A stretch of 64,000 nt of DNA, from positions 23,656 to 87,655 of the forward strand of contig JANQWK010000065.1 of assembly GCA_030729925.1 (NCBI GenBank), in the 5' to 3' direction. The notes under the pieces are model-generated. The model did no database searches. It worked only from the letters and a program-made list of their open reading frames with translations, and had not been told where the DNA came from. The translations under genes were made by a program, and so were the position numbers. Below, piece by piece: positions 35,565 to 43,838 of this stretch (its first letter is position 1; each line of letters starts with the position of its first letter). The stretch comes from Saprospiraceae bacterium (lineage in GTDB: Bacteria; Bacteroidota; Bacteroidia; Chitinophagales; Saprospiraceae).

Positions 35565-37424
35565 ATGGATACTTTCCAGGAGTACGCTGCCGTACAGCAA
35601 TTTCCAAACCCCAAATTCCAATGGGCACACGCTGGTCTAATTTCCGGAAGCCGCTTCAGTCGCTTTGCTATAAAATATTGGGTTTACACTGGATTACTGG
35701 GGTGGTTGTTGGGGTTAAGTGCTTGTCAAGCCGGCCCTGAACATCCACAATATTACCCCTTGGAAACCGATACCCCAAACTGGGACTCGCTGTTGGTCTT
35801 TACTGACTCTATGCTCTACAAAACAGATCCCGGTCAGATACCCCCTGGCAAACAAATAGAATTGCACCTGCTTCGGGCGGCCTGTCTAACCCCATCTGGG
35901 GATAACGATAAAAGGCTCCAAAGCTTGCTGGAGGCAAAACTAATTACAGCCGGGATGGATTCGCCCTACGAAAAGGCCCTGACAGATTACGAGCTGGCCA
36001 ACTTTTTCATCGCCAGCTATTTACCGGCCCTTGGCATCCCCTACGCCGAAAACGCCTATGCATTTTTTCAGGAAAACCAGAAATACGCTGAATTTGGGAA
36101 GGTAGCGCAAAAACTGGGACAAAGTTCCATGATAACCGATAAATTTGCGCAGTCCGTTTTTTATTTTGAACAAGCCATTGACTTTTATAAATCCCAACAG
36201 GATACGATTTTAACCGTCTCGGTGCTGATGGATTTGGGTTTTGCCCAAATCAAAATGGATCAATTGGAGGCCGCAAAACAGACCTCCCAAAAAGCACTCC
36301 TCTTGATGCAGCAAAACTCCAAACCGGAACTATTTGCCGCAGAATATACCAACCTCGCTGTCAACTACAGATACTTTGATCCGGATTCGGCAATTGCCCT
36401 CCTCGAGCACGCCATGAACCTATCGGTACCTTTTCAAGACTCCATGAATATCATTATTTCAAAGTACAATCTCGCTAATTCGCTCGTAGATACTAAGCGA
36501 TTCGCCACAGCAAGCTCGATTTACGATGAAGTAGAAGATTACTGTAAGCGCAACAAGGTTGCGATAGGAATTCCACTCGTTTTAATTGGAAAAGGAAATA
36601 TCCTCTTTCAGCAACAGCAATACTCTGCATCCATAGAACGGTACACCCAGGGGCTGGAAATTTTCGATCAAATGGGAACAACTTCCTTCAACAAAGGCAC
36701 CTATCCCTATCTTGATGAAGCTTATCTCCAAATAGGTCAGCCGCAAAAAGCACAAGAGATACGCAACAAACTGGAGCAAGTCGAGCAGCAAGAACGAGAT
36801 CAACAACTGGCTGCCATCGTGGAATTGAACCAAAAAGCAGCAGCCATAGAAGGGGAACTGTTCAAAAAGCAAACCTTACAAACCCAAGAAAGCGCCTTAC
36901 AAGTCAGGAATAAGTCCTACCAAATCATTTTCGCCATCCTAATTCTTTTCTCTATGCTTGCATCCACCATCACCTGGCAACGCCTTCGCGTTCAAAAATC
37001 CAGGAATAGTGCGGTGATGGCAATCCTCGAAAAATACAAAACTCCAACACTCCCAGAAAAAACCGACCCGGATTCGTCGCTGGTCAACGCCCTTTTGGAG
37101 CTTTTTGAGCAGCAAGCAATTTTTCTGGATCCGACGCTGAAGGTAGAATCCGTAATCCAGCAACTGAATACAGACTATCCGACCCTTAATCATTTGCTAA
37201 AAAGTCATTTTTATTCAAACTTCCCTTCTTTTGTGAACCACTATCGAACAAGCTATGCCCAGGCATTACTCCTCAATAGCGAATATCCAGCGCTTACCCT
37301 GGAACAAATCGCAGCAAAATCCGGATTCGGAACCAGACAAGCTTTTTACAATGCTTTTCAAAAAAGATATGGAGTTACACCTGGGCAAATGAGAGCAGCT
37401 ATGCACAGCACAAACCCCATCTAA
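35565..37424 (+). CDS. TPR-TM-AraC regulator, copy 4 of 4
   Basis: 619 residues from ATG 35565; the frame is open to 35508 within copy 3, but the later ATG avoids overlap. The signal is unusually far in (about residue 40-55, YTGLLGWLLGLSAC), ending in a good lipobox LSAC; a leading segment of about 35 residues is odd, so the true start may be further downstream. TPR-like helices follow, then a membrane helix at about 452-471 (YQIIFAILILFSMLASTITW) and an AraC domain at about 515-612 (LKVESVIQQLNTDYPTLN, KSGFGTRQAFYNAFQ, GVTPGQMR). Last gene of the array; a 380-base hairpin-rich gap follows. Confidence 0.82.
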   Translation: MDTFQEYAAVQQFPNPKFQWAHAGLISGSRFSRFAIKYWVYTGLLGWLLGLSACQAGPEHPQYYPLETDTPNWDSLLVFTDSMLYKTDPGQIPPGKQIELHLLRAACLTPSGDNDKRLQSLLEAKLITAGMDSPYEKALTDYELANFFIASYLPALGIPYAENAYAFFQENQKYAEFGKVAQKLGQSSMITDKFAQSVFYFEQAIDFYKSQQDTILTVSVLMDLGFAQIKMDQLEAAKQTSQKALLLMQQNSKPELFAAEYTNLAVNYRYFDPDSAIALLEHAMNLSVPFQDSMNIIISKYNLANSLVDTKRFATASSIYDEVEDYCKRNKVAIGIPLVLIGKGNILFQQQQYSASIERYTQGLEIFDQMGTTSFNKGTYPYLDEAYLQIGQPQKAQEIRNKLEQVEQQERDQQLAAIVELNQKAAAIEGELFKKQTLQTQESALQVRNKSYQIIFAILILFSMLASTITWQRLRVQKSRNSAVMAILEKYKTPTLPEKTDPDSSLVNALLELFEQQAIFLDPTLKVESVIQQLNTDYPTLNHLLKSHFYSNFPSFVNHYRTSYAQALLLNSEYPALTLEQIAAKSGFGTRQAFYNAFQKRYGVTPGQMRAAMHSTNPI

Positions 37425-37807
37425 GCCATCCATTTGCACCAAACCCCTTCAATGAATTGAAAAAAAGGCAAATACCTCGTGTAATCTTTTTTTTTACACG
37501 TGAAAAAACTTTGACTTTAATGCCAAAATGTACAAATATGCCACATCGCAATTAACTGAAAATCAACAATGTAAATATTTTTTGGTCAAAAATCCAAAAA
37601 ACTGGACGTATCCGATTTGTTACATCCCGAATATAGCCTCATATTTGACCTGAGGCTAATATTTTTATTTGATTATGCGAACGTTTTGAGAGGCGTCCGT
37701 TTCCGGGTGTAAATTACGGCATGGTTTGTGCGGTTGTCACGAGGGGTTACTGCTCCTCGTGACGGCACCCTTTTCTGGAACAGATTGCCAACCAAAACTA
37801 AGGAATC
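37425..37807. promoter_or_regulatory. Hairpin-rich 383-bp intergenic region
   Basis: No convincing open frame. It holds three hairpins. CGTGTAA (37478-37484) pairs with TTACACG (37494-37500) with a T tract in its loop. TAGCCTCA (37634-37641) pairs exactly with TGAGGCTA (37651-37658) and is followed by an AT-rich run, a likely terminator for the TPR-AraC array. GTCACGAGG (37736-37743/44) pairs with CCTCGTGAC (37755-37763), 44 bases before the next start codon, possibly a leader structure. CATATTTG at 37640-37647 resembles a -7 box but lies inside the second hairpin. Confidence 0.6.
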
Positions 37808-38299
37808 ATGATGTTTGCCATTCCAAGGCACAACAGCCTGCAAGTGTATGACAATGCTCAAGATGCTATTTTCTATGAGCGTACCGATCTGACGGTATAT
37901 CAGATACAAGATTTGCAAATAGACTCGCTGGTATTGGGTCCCAAAGGAGGAACATTTGCGTTATTACCCAATGGAAAAACCAGTTTCACCGGAGATATCA
38001 AAATGCGCGGAAAGCGACATTTCCCAGCGATTTTTGAGCTTACGAGCCACAAACGTTCTGAGGTAACTGTGATCTTACCCAAAAACACGCCCCATCCTTG
38101 GCAACATTTGTCTAATACAATAGACATAAAGTGGGAATGGGTGAATTGTTGGAACAGCAACCGTTTTTCGATCCGGTCGTCCGGACGGAAAAACACCTTG
38201 GTTGAGGTCGGAATCAGATTTCATGTGAATACCTACGGAAAACAGGTGCTTACAGAGCCTGTTAGTCTTCCGTTTGACATACAAGCTATGCAGGATTAA
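37808..38299 (+). CDS. Unrecognised 163-residue protein
   Basis: Starts at ATG 37808 (MMFAIPRHN), preceded by AAGGA seven bases upstream. No signal peptide or membrane helix; the sequence is beta-rich and soluble-looking (ERTDLTVYQIQDLQIDSLVLGPKGGTFAL is one strand-rich part), with several Trp near the middle (TIDIKWEWVNCWNSN). No family recognised. It follows the TPR-AraC array after a structured gap and ends in a strong structured terminator, so it is its own transcription unit and may be a target of the array (inference only). Confidence 0.6.
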   Translation: MMFAIPRHNSLQVYDNAQDAIFYERTDLTVYQIQDLQIDSLVLGPKGGTFALLPNGKTSFTGDIKMRGKRHFPAIFELTSHKRSEVTVILPKNTPHPWQHLSNTIDIKWEWVNCWNSNRFSIRSSGRKNTLVEVGIRFHVNTYGKQVLTEPVSLPFDIQAMQD

Positions 38300-38325
38300 T
38301 TTCCTGTAATTGAATTTACACTGCC

Positions 38326-38385
38326 GAGGGGGCACATCCTTTCTCACTGCATTCAATCGCCCTAATGCACCGCCCCCTCTTTTTT
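38326..38385 (+). terminator. Structured terminator with nested stem
   Basis: GAGGGGGC (38326-38333) pairs exactly with GCCCCCTC (38372-38379), followed by TTTTTT. Within the 38-base loop TGCATT (38348-38353) pairs with AATGCA (38364-38369). It lies 27 bases after the stop of the unrecognised gene. Confidence 0.7.
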
Positions 38386-38443
38386 AGTCCTTCCCAAATT
38401 TAGGTTACCTTTTTAGAACTGGAGGTATTAATAGAGGTATTCT

Positions 38444-38475
38444 AGGTGCAAGTCACCTTAAGGTGCCTTGCACCT
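38444..38475. repeat. 32-bp near-perfect palindrome
   Basis: Outer arms AGGTGCAAG (38444-38452) and CTTGCACCT (38467-38475) enclose a perfect 12-base palindrome CACCTTAAGGTG; only one pair (T38453/C38466) mismatches. It is preceded by two direct AGGTATT copies about 12 bases apart (38423-38429, 38435-38441). There is no loop and no T tract, so it looks more like a protein-binding or recombination site than a terminator. Confidence 0.6.
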
Positions 38476-38580
38476 GTGCTTTAAAATATTGGTAATCTAT
38501 ATTTTAGTATAAAATTTATCCGTATTTTCCCCCCGTAATCGCCCCAATGGCTACACCAAACACCATATAACCCAATTGAC

Positions 38581-39486
38581 ATGAAAATTTTTCGGGTGCT
38601 TTTGTTTTTGCCTGTTTTAATCCTTTTCCTTGCCTTTTTTTACCGGGGACCGGTGAAGACATTTGATCAACTTTACCCCCATTCAGATACCTTAAAAGCG
38701 GCTTTTGAGCAGTTTCGCGCTTTGCCTTTGCAACAAATCGAACACGGAGGCCACGATTGGCCGTACCTGGCTCTGGGCAAGGGAAACGAGACGGTTCTTT
38801 TACTCCATGGCATGGGGGGATCTTATGATATCTGGTGGCAACAGATAACAGCCTTGCAGGATAGTTATCGCATCATCGCCCCAACTTATCCGCCGGTGAG
38901 TACCATGGAGGCGCTGGCAGCGGGGATCATTGCGATCCTTGATCAGGAAAACATCTCGGAGGTACATCTCGTGGGATCGTCGTTAGGCGGTGACCTGGCG
39001 CAATATTTGGCGGCGTATTACCCTGAGCGGGTAAAGAGTGCCCTTTTTGGCAACACCTTTGTAGCTGATACGGACTTTAAAGCCGTTGTAACGCCCATGT
39101 TTGCTCCCTTGCGATGGGCACCGGAGTGGCTCATTCGTTATCAATTCCGAAAAGGAATTTTGGCGCAGCACTATCCCGCATCGGGACAATCGGAATTTTT
39201 ACGGGCTTACTTACTCGAGCAAGGCTACGGGGCGATGGGAGTAGATCAATTTCGCAACCGCGCCTGGTGTGTGCTGGATATTTATGAGAAGCGGCTGAGC
39301 AAAGACATACCCCTGCAGATCATCGAATCGGATAATGATCCTTTGGTGCCCGAAAAATTTCGCGAACAACTCAAAGCCACCTACCCTGGTGCCGGGGTTT
39401 ACACCTTTTCCGGAGCCGGTCATTTTCCTTATCTGAGTCACCCGGATACCTACAACCAAATCCTGCTGGATCACCTTAGAAGGTAA
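38581..39486 (+). CDS. Membrane-anchored alpha/beta hydrolase
   Basis: 301 residues with an N-terminal hydrophobic helix (VLLFLPVLILFLAFFY) that is either an anchor or an uncleaved signal. The alpha/beta hydrolase fold is shown by LLLHGMGGSYDIWW (oxyanion HG), the nucleophile elbow GSSLGG, the late Asp in ESDNDPLVP, and the catalytic His in GAGHFPYLSHP. Substrate unknown; the helix suggests a periplasm-facing esterase. A strong bidirectional terminator follows. Confidence 0.9.
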   Translation: MKIFRVLLFLPVLILFLAFFYRGPVKTFDQLYPHSDTLKAAFEQFRALPLQQIEHGGHDWPYLALGKGNETVLLLHGMGGSYDIWWQQITALQDSYRIIAPTYPPVSTMEALAAGIIAILDQENISEVHLVGSSLGGDLAQYLAAYYPERVKSALFGNTFVADTDFKAVVTPMFAPLRWAPEWLIRYQFRKGILAQHYPASGQSEFLRAYLLEQGYGAMGVDQFRNRAWCVLDIYEKRLSKDIPLQIIESDNDPLVPEKFREQLKATYPGAGVYTFSGAGHFPYLSHPDTYNQILLDHLRR

Positions 39487-39490
39487 AAAA

Positions 39491-39521
39491 AAATCCCGCC
39501 TGCATGACGCAGGCGGGATTT
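39491..39521. terminator. Bidirectional intrinsic terminator
   Basis: AAATCCCGCCTGC (39491-39503), loop ATGAC, GCAGGCGGGATTT (39509-39521), with A runs before and T runs after. It ends both the hydrolase gene and the convergent T9SS gene. Confidence 0.92.
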
Positions 39522-39545
39522 TTTGTGCGACAAAATCTGTTCAAC

Positions 39546-41426
39546 TTATCGCTGAATCACTATTTTTTGTCCGATACGGGTGCCATCTTCCAAAGCGACA
39601 TTGATGAAGTAATAGCCCTGTGGATAGTTGCTCAGGTCGAAGCGCTGAGGCTCGCCGAAATACTGGTCAATCCTGCGCTGCTCGATGATGCTGCCCTGTG
39701 CGTTAAACAGCACAAACTGCACCCCCTGAGCCTGTTCAAAGCGCTTGAAATCCACTTGGAACACATCAGATGCAGGGTTGGGGTACGTGCGTAGTTCCCA
39801 CTCCTTCACCAGTGCCTCATTGCGAGTGGACTCTGTGAAATCCAGCTCCATTCGCAGCACTGCTGCATCTTCAGCACCAAAACCACCCAATAACCATTGT
39901 CCATCTATATTCAGGATCGTAGAAATCTGATAATAATCAATGGCACGGCTCACTGCGTGGAACAACTGGTTAGCTGTGCCCTCATAAGTAGCCATGATGA
40001 AGTACTTAGATCCCGGATCAAGTGCTATGCCCGGATTGGAATTAAAATCGAACAAATCCACCTCAAACAATTCGAAATTACCCAGACTAGGTGCCAGGGT
40101 AAACGCTCCAAAGCCCACAATCTCCACATCGTCGTTGTTACCTACCGAGTTGACGTCAAAGTTGCTAAAATCGTCTCCTACTGCATCATTCACTTTGTAC
40201 ACCAAAATGGTAACCGTCTCGTTGTTGAAAGCATTATTGGAAGCGCAGGAAAAAACGGCTTTATTGGCAAACCACTGCTTGCCGTCTGCATTTGACAAGG
40301 GACTTATCCGGTAGTAATTACCGATGCTGAAATCTCCGCCACCTGAAGGCTGGATGGCCGTAGAAATGCCCCCTTCCTTGGCAAACAACTTCTCTGTTAC
40401 CAGAAAATCTCGGGACTCGGAGTTGTCAAAAATATTGAAATCTTCAAAATCCCTGGTATAAGTAAAATAGCTGAGGCGATAATCACCGGTAGCCAACTGA
40501 TCTGGCACAAAAACCGTATCAATTTTTAGTAAGGAATCGCGGTAACCTGCCGGAAGTACATCAATCACCACGCTATCGCGGAAAATGATGTTATCCGTAG
40601 CATCGAAGATAGTAGCGCGCAGGACCACATTCGTTTGATCGGTATCGCCGATATTAGACACCAATGCCTCGAAGCCCATGGTATCCGTTTTCACCTGGGA
40701 CTCGGGTTGAGCGTAAGAAGCAGGCGAATAGAAGAAATTGCCCAAACGCAAATCGTTGGAAGGCTTTTTGATCAACTCGATGTCGTCAATCATCCAAAAA
40801 TAATAATAGCCGTCGTTCCAGATAAAACGGAACCGGAAAGCGGGATTGTTAGCCGCATAATCGGTCACATCTACCGTTTCAAACTGATCGCGGAAAGTAA
40901 AGTACAAACCATCGTCTTCCTGGATACTCTCTTTGAGCGAAAGATCCACCCAGGTAGCACCGCCATCGCCGGTCACTTGGAGGCGGATATTATCATCGGC
41001 AAGTGCCAACATCCAATGGTGGAAAGTCAGAAACACGCCCGACTCATTGGAACAATCAATCACGGGGGATGTCAGGGTATCGGTCTGAGGCGCCTCATAC
41101 GCACCTGCACCCAGGTTGATCCCGCCGCTGTCATAGACATCAGAATTAAACACAGCCGCCCCGTTGGAAGGCGTTTTGGAAGCGATTGCAGGCAAATTGC
41201 GGATACCTGTCCAGGCCGGGGTCATCACCCCGTTCACCAGCGCGCTATCGGGCTTACCATTGCTTCGCCATTGCCAGACAGCCCCTTTAGGAAAGCCAGC
41301 ACCGGGGGTAAACGTATTCAAGCCACCATTGAAATCCTCGGAAAATATAACCTGAGTACCTTCCTGGGCAAGCACAAGAGATGTCAGGAGCAGGGAAAAA
41401 GAAAATACCAGTAAACGAATTTTCAT
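39546..41426 (-). CDS. Secreted protein with T9SS type A sorting domain (paralogue of 2983 gene)
   Basis: 626 residues. Signal peptide MKIRLLVFSFSLLLTSLVLAQ. An N-terminal jelly-roll-like domain (NGGLNTFTPGAG, FNSDVYDSGGINLGAGAYEAPQTDTL-type opening, FYYFWMIDDIELI-like motif), a CARDB-like middle (GFEALVSNIGDTDQTNVVLRA), a second domain (KLFAKEGGISTAIQPSGGG), and the type IX sorting domain (RTYPNPASDVFQVDFKRFEQ through GYYFINVALEDGTRIGQKIVIQR). Domain order and motifs match the gene at 2983, 36 kb away on the opposite strand. Probably exported to the cell surface or medium; activity unknown. Confidence 0.87.
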   Translation of the reverse strand: MKIRLLVFSFSLLLTSLVLAQEGTQVIFSEDFNGGLNTFTPGAGFPKGAVWQWRSNGKPDSALVNGVMTPAWTGIRNLPAIASKTPSNGAAVFNSDVYDSGGINLGAGAYEAPQTDTLTSPVIDCSNESGVFLTFHHWMLALADDNIRLQVTGDGGATWVDLSLKESIQEDDGLYFTFRDQFETVDVTDYAANNPAFRFRFIWNDGYYYFWMIDDIELIKKPSNDLRLGNFFYSPASYAQPESQVKTDTMGFEALVSNIGDTDQTNVVLRATIFDATDNIIFRDSVVIDVLPAGYRDSLLKIDTVFVPDQLATGDYRLSYFTYTRDFEDFNIFDNSESRDFLVTEKLFAKEGGISTAIQPSGGGDFSIGNYYRISPLSNADGKQWFANKAVFSCASNNAFNNETVTILVYKVNDAVGDDFSNFDVNSVGNNDDVEIVGFGAFTLAPSLGNFELFEVDLFDFNSNPGIALDPGSKYFIMATYEGTANQLFHAVSRAIDYYQISTILNIDGQWLLGGFGAEDAAVLRMELDFTESTRNEALVKEWELRTYPNPASDVFQVDFKRFEQAQGVQFVLFNAQGSIIEQRRIDQYFGEPQRFDLSNYPQGYYFINVALEDGTRIGQKIVIQR

Positions 41427-41508
41427 AAAGTCAAATTTAATGAAGCAAAAAAAAGTACCCGCAAAAAATCAATCTCATTTCCGTACAGCCCAGGTGGCTG
41501 TAGTGTTA

Positions 41509-41862
41509 TCAGGCGGAGAAGGAAGTCCCGCACCCGCAGGTATCTGAAGCATTGGGGTTGTTGAAAGAAAACCCTCTGTTGTTCAGTCCTTCCACCCAGT
41601 CAATTTCCATCCCCAACAGGTAAATCCCATGGGATCGCTGCATAAAAACCTTCAGGTCTTCGACAAAAAACTCCTGATCGTTTTCCTGTTTGCGATCAAA
41701 GCCCAGGATATAAGAAAAACCTGAGCAACCACCGCCTTTTACACCAATGCGCAGGCCATGTTCGTCGGAGATACCCTGGTCTTCCCTAATCCGCCGAAGT
41801 GCATTAAGTGCACCTGGGGTAAGTTTTACCGGGGCCGGGGAATGCATCGTTTGATTAGCCAT
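41509..41862 (-). CDS. IscA/SufA/ErpA-type Fe-S assembly protein
   Basis: 117 residues from ATG 41862 (MANQTMHSPAP); the frame runs back to 41925, but the promoter lies in that part. A-type carrier with its three ligand cysteines: GGGCSGFSY and the C-terminal pair in CGCGTSFS. It carries [4Fe-4S] or [2Fe-2S] clusters to target proteins. Another Fe-S assembly locus (mrp-nfu) is at 24-26 kb in this window. Confidence 0.95.
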   Translation of the reverse strand: MANQTMHSPAPVKLTPGALNALRRIREDQGISDEHGLRIGVKGGGCSGFSYILGFDRKQENDQEFFVEDLKVFMQRSHGIYLLGMEIDWVEGLNNRGFSFNNPNASDTCGCGTSFSA

Positions 41863-41876
41863 AGGTTTTTTATTTT

Positions 41877-41907
41877 CAAATTTAATAAAAGAACAACACA
41901 AGGCCAA
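41877..41907 (-). promoter_or_regulatory. Promoter of the SufA-type gene
   Basis: Minus strand TTG (41907-41905), 20 bases, then TAAATTTG (41884-41877), 14 bases before ATG 41862. Exact -7 consensus with good spacing. Confidence 0.7.
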
Positions 41908-41930
41908 ATATATCCAAATGTGCAATTAAT

Positions 41931-41960
41931 TTGTAAAACCCGGCAAAGCAATTAATTTTG
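41931..41960 (+). promoter_or_regulatory. Promoter of the 41986 operon
   Basis: TTG (41931-41933), 19 bases, TAATTTTG (41953-41960): ideal Bacteroidetes promoter spacing, 25 bases before ATG 41986. Divergent from the promoter of the SufA-type gene. Confidence 0.75.
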
Positions 41961-41985
41961 TCTGTATCCGAAACACGAAAAATTT

Positions 41986-42522
41986 ATGATGGATAACTGG
42001 CAATTTCATTTGGTGGACCTTTTCAAAATTAGTATTCCTGCACTTTTGGTGTTCTTTACTGCCCAATATCTCATCCGCCAAACGCTGGAAGGGTATCAGC
42101 AAACGCTTGCCAGACAGTTAAAATCCGAACAGACCAGACTCACCATGCCGCTGAAACTGCAGGCTTACGAGCGACTGGCGCTGTTTTGCGACCGGATATT
42201 TCTGCCCAGTCTGCTGTTGCGGGTTTTTGAACGCCAGTTGACGGTATTGCAACTTAAGTCAACTTTATTGATTCAGATTCAGCAGGAATACGAACACAAC
42301 ATCACACAGCAGGTGTATGTTTCGGAAGCGCTCTGGAAAATTATGCTCGCTGCCCGGGACGAGGTGGTGCAGACCATTCTGTCGGTAGCTGCTCCCCTGG
42401 ATCCTCAGGCACCGGCCGATGTCTTGCGGCAAGCTATCCTACAGGCGATGAACGAACGACAGGTGAGTGGTTCAGAAAAAGCACAGGAGGCCATCCGGAA
42501 AGAAATAGCTCTATACTTATGA
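41986..42522 (+). CDS. Conserved-looking single-helix membrane protein, unknown function
   Basis: 178 residues. One N-terminal membrane helix (about residues 12-32, LFKISIPALLVFFTAQYLI), then a long helical region with coiled-coil tendency (LEGYQQTLARQLKSEQTRLTMPLKLQAYERLALFCDRI). The C-terminus ends QEAIRKEIALYL. No family recognised. It starts an operon with the aminotransferase-like gene four bases downstream; a good promoter lies upstream. Confidence 0.75.
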   Translation: MMDNWQFHLVDLFKISIPALLVFFTAQYLIRQTLEGYQQTLARQLKSEQTRLTMPLKLQAYERLALFCDRIFLPSLLLRVFERQLTVLQLKSTLLIQIQQEYEHNITQQVYVSEALWKIMLAARDEVVQTILSVAAPLDPQAPADVLRQAILQAMNERQVSGSEKAQEAIRKEIALYL

Positions 42523-42526
42523 TATT

Positions 42527-43822
42527 ATGAAAACAACCGCACGAAGAACCTTCCTACACCACCTGGCCGGCATGTCGGGTATAGCCGCTGCCCCATCTCT
42601 GCTTGCTCTTCCCGGCAATCTGTTCGCTGCAGACTATCCCTCAACCCTTTACCCGGATCCGGACAATCCCGATTTTTACGACGAGACCTTCTGGCATCAG
42701 GTCAAACAGGCCTATACCGTATCTCCGGCATTGCTCAACCTCAACAACGGCGGAGTCGCTCCTGCACCGAAAGTGGTACAAGACGCGCTTGCGCGTTACA
42801 ACGACCTTTGCAACGAGACCCCATCTTACTACATGTGGCGCATCCTGGATCAGGGCAGAGAGCCCATAAGGGCAAAATTGGCGCAACTGGCGGGTTGTTC
42901 GGCCGAAGAAATCGCCATCAACCGCAATACTTCGGAGGGCTTGGAGACCATCATTTTCGGGCTGCGCCTAAAAAAGGGCGACGAGGTGGTGTTGACCAAG
43001 CAGGATTATCCCAATATGATCAATGCCTGGAAACAGCGGGAACACCGGGACGGCATTGTGCTGAAATGGCTGGACTTTGAGTTTCCCATAGAGGACGATC
43101 AAGCGATTGTGGACACTTTTGCCCGCGCTTTTACCGACAAGACTAAAATCGTCCATATTACCCATGTGATCAACTGGAACGGACAGGTACTGCCTGCTCG
43201 TGCGATTGCCGATGCGGCGCATGCCCGTGGCATACAGGTCGTGGTGGACGCAGCACACTCTTTTGCTCAGCTGGACTACGCCATCCCGGATCTCGGTGCC
43301 GACTATTTTGGAACGAGTCTGCACAAATGGCTTGGCGCGCCGATTGGCTCTGGCATGTTGTATGTCAAAAAAGAACACATCAGCCAACTCTATCCGCTTA
43401 TGGCAGCGGGTGATCCGGAGAGCGACGATATTCGGAAATTTGAAAACCTCGGTACCCGTTCGTTTGCCATTGAGCAGGCCATTGGGCAAGCCATAGATTT
43501 TCACCTGATGATCGGAACGGCACGAAAAAGTGAGCGCCTGTTTTATCTCAAAAACTATTGGGCCAATCAGTTGTTGGAGCTGCCGGAAGTGAGCATAGGG
43601 ACGTCGCTCAAGCGCAAATACAGTGGTGCGATTGGTTTGTTGCAAATCAAGGATCGCACCCCACAACAACTGGGAGAATACCTATTTAGCCGGCACAAGA
43701 TTCACAGTGTGCCCATCGTATGGGAAAATATTGCCGGGCTTCGCGTCACACCGAATGTTTACACGACCCTGGCTGACCTCGATCGCTTTATCGGAGCAGT
43801 CAGACAATTTATCGCATCCTGA
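42527..43822 (+). CDS. Tat-exported class V aminotransferase-like PLP enzyme
   Basis: 431 residues. The N-terminus has a twin-arginine signal (TARRTFLHHLAGMSG, cleavage near the Ala-rich FAADYP), so this PLP protein is probably exported folded to the periplasm. Class V aminotransferase fold of isopenicillin-N epimerase/cysteine desulfurase type: LNNGGVAPAPK, INRNTSEGLETIIFGL, THVINWNGQVLPA, VVDAAHSFAQLD, and TSLHKWLGAPIGSG with the PLP-binding Lys after His. Substrate not determinable. Operon with the 41986 gene; aminopeptidase P follows 16 bases downstream. Confidence 0.9.
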   Translation: MKTTARRTFLHHLAGMSGIAAAPSLLALPGNLFAADYPSTLYPDPDNPDFYDETFWHQVKQAYTVSPALLNLNNGGVAPAPKVVQDALARYNDLCNETPSYYMWRILDQGREPIRAKLAQLAGCSAEEIAINRNTSEGLETIIFGLRLKKGDEVVLTKQDYPNMINAWKQREHRDGIVLKWLDFEFPIEDDQAIVDTFARAFTDKTKIVHITHVINWNGQVLPARAIADAAHARGIQVVVDAAHSFAQLDYAIPDLGADYFGTSLHKWLGAPIGSGMLYVKKEHISQLYPLMAAGDPESDDIRKFENLGTRSFAIEQAIGQAIDFHLMIGTARKSERLFYLKNYWANQLLELPEVSIGTSLKRKYSGAIGLLQIKDRTPQQLGEYLFSRHKIHSVPIVWENIAGLRVTPNVYTTLADLDRFIGAVRQFIAS

Positions 43823-43838
43823 AAAAATAATTGTTTCC

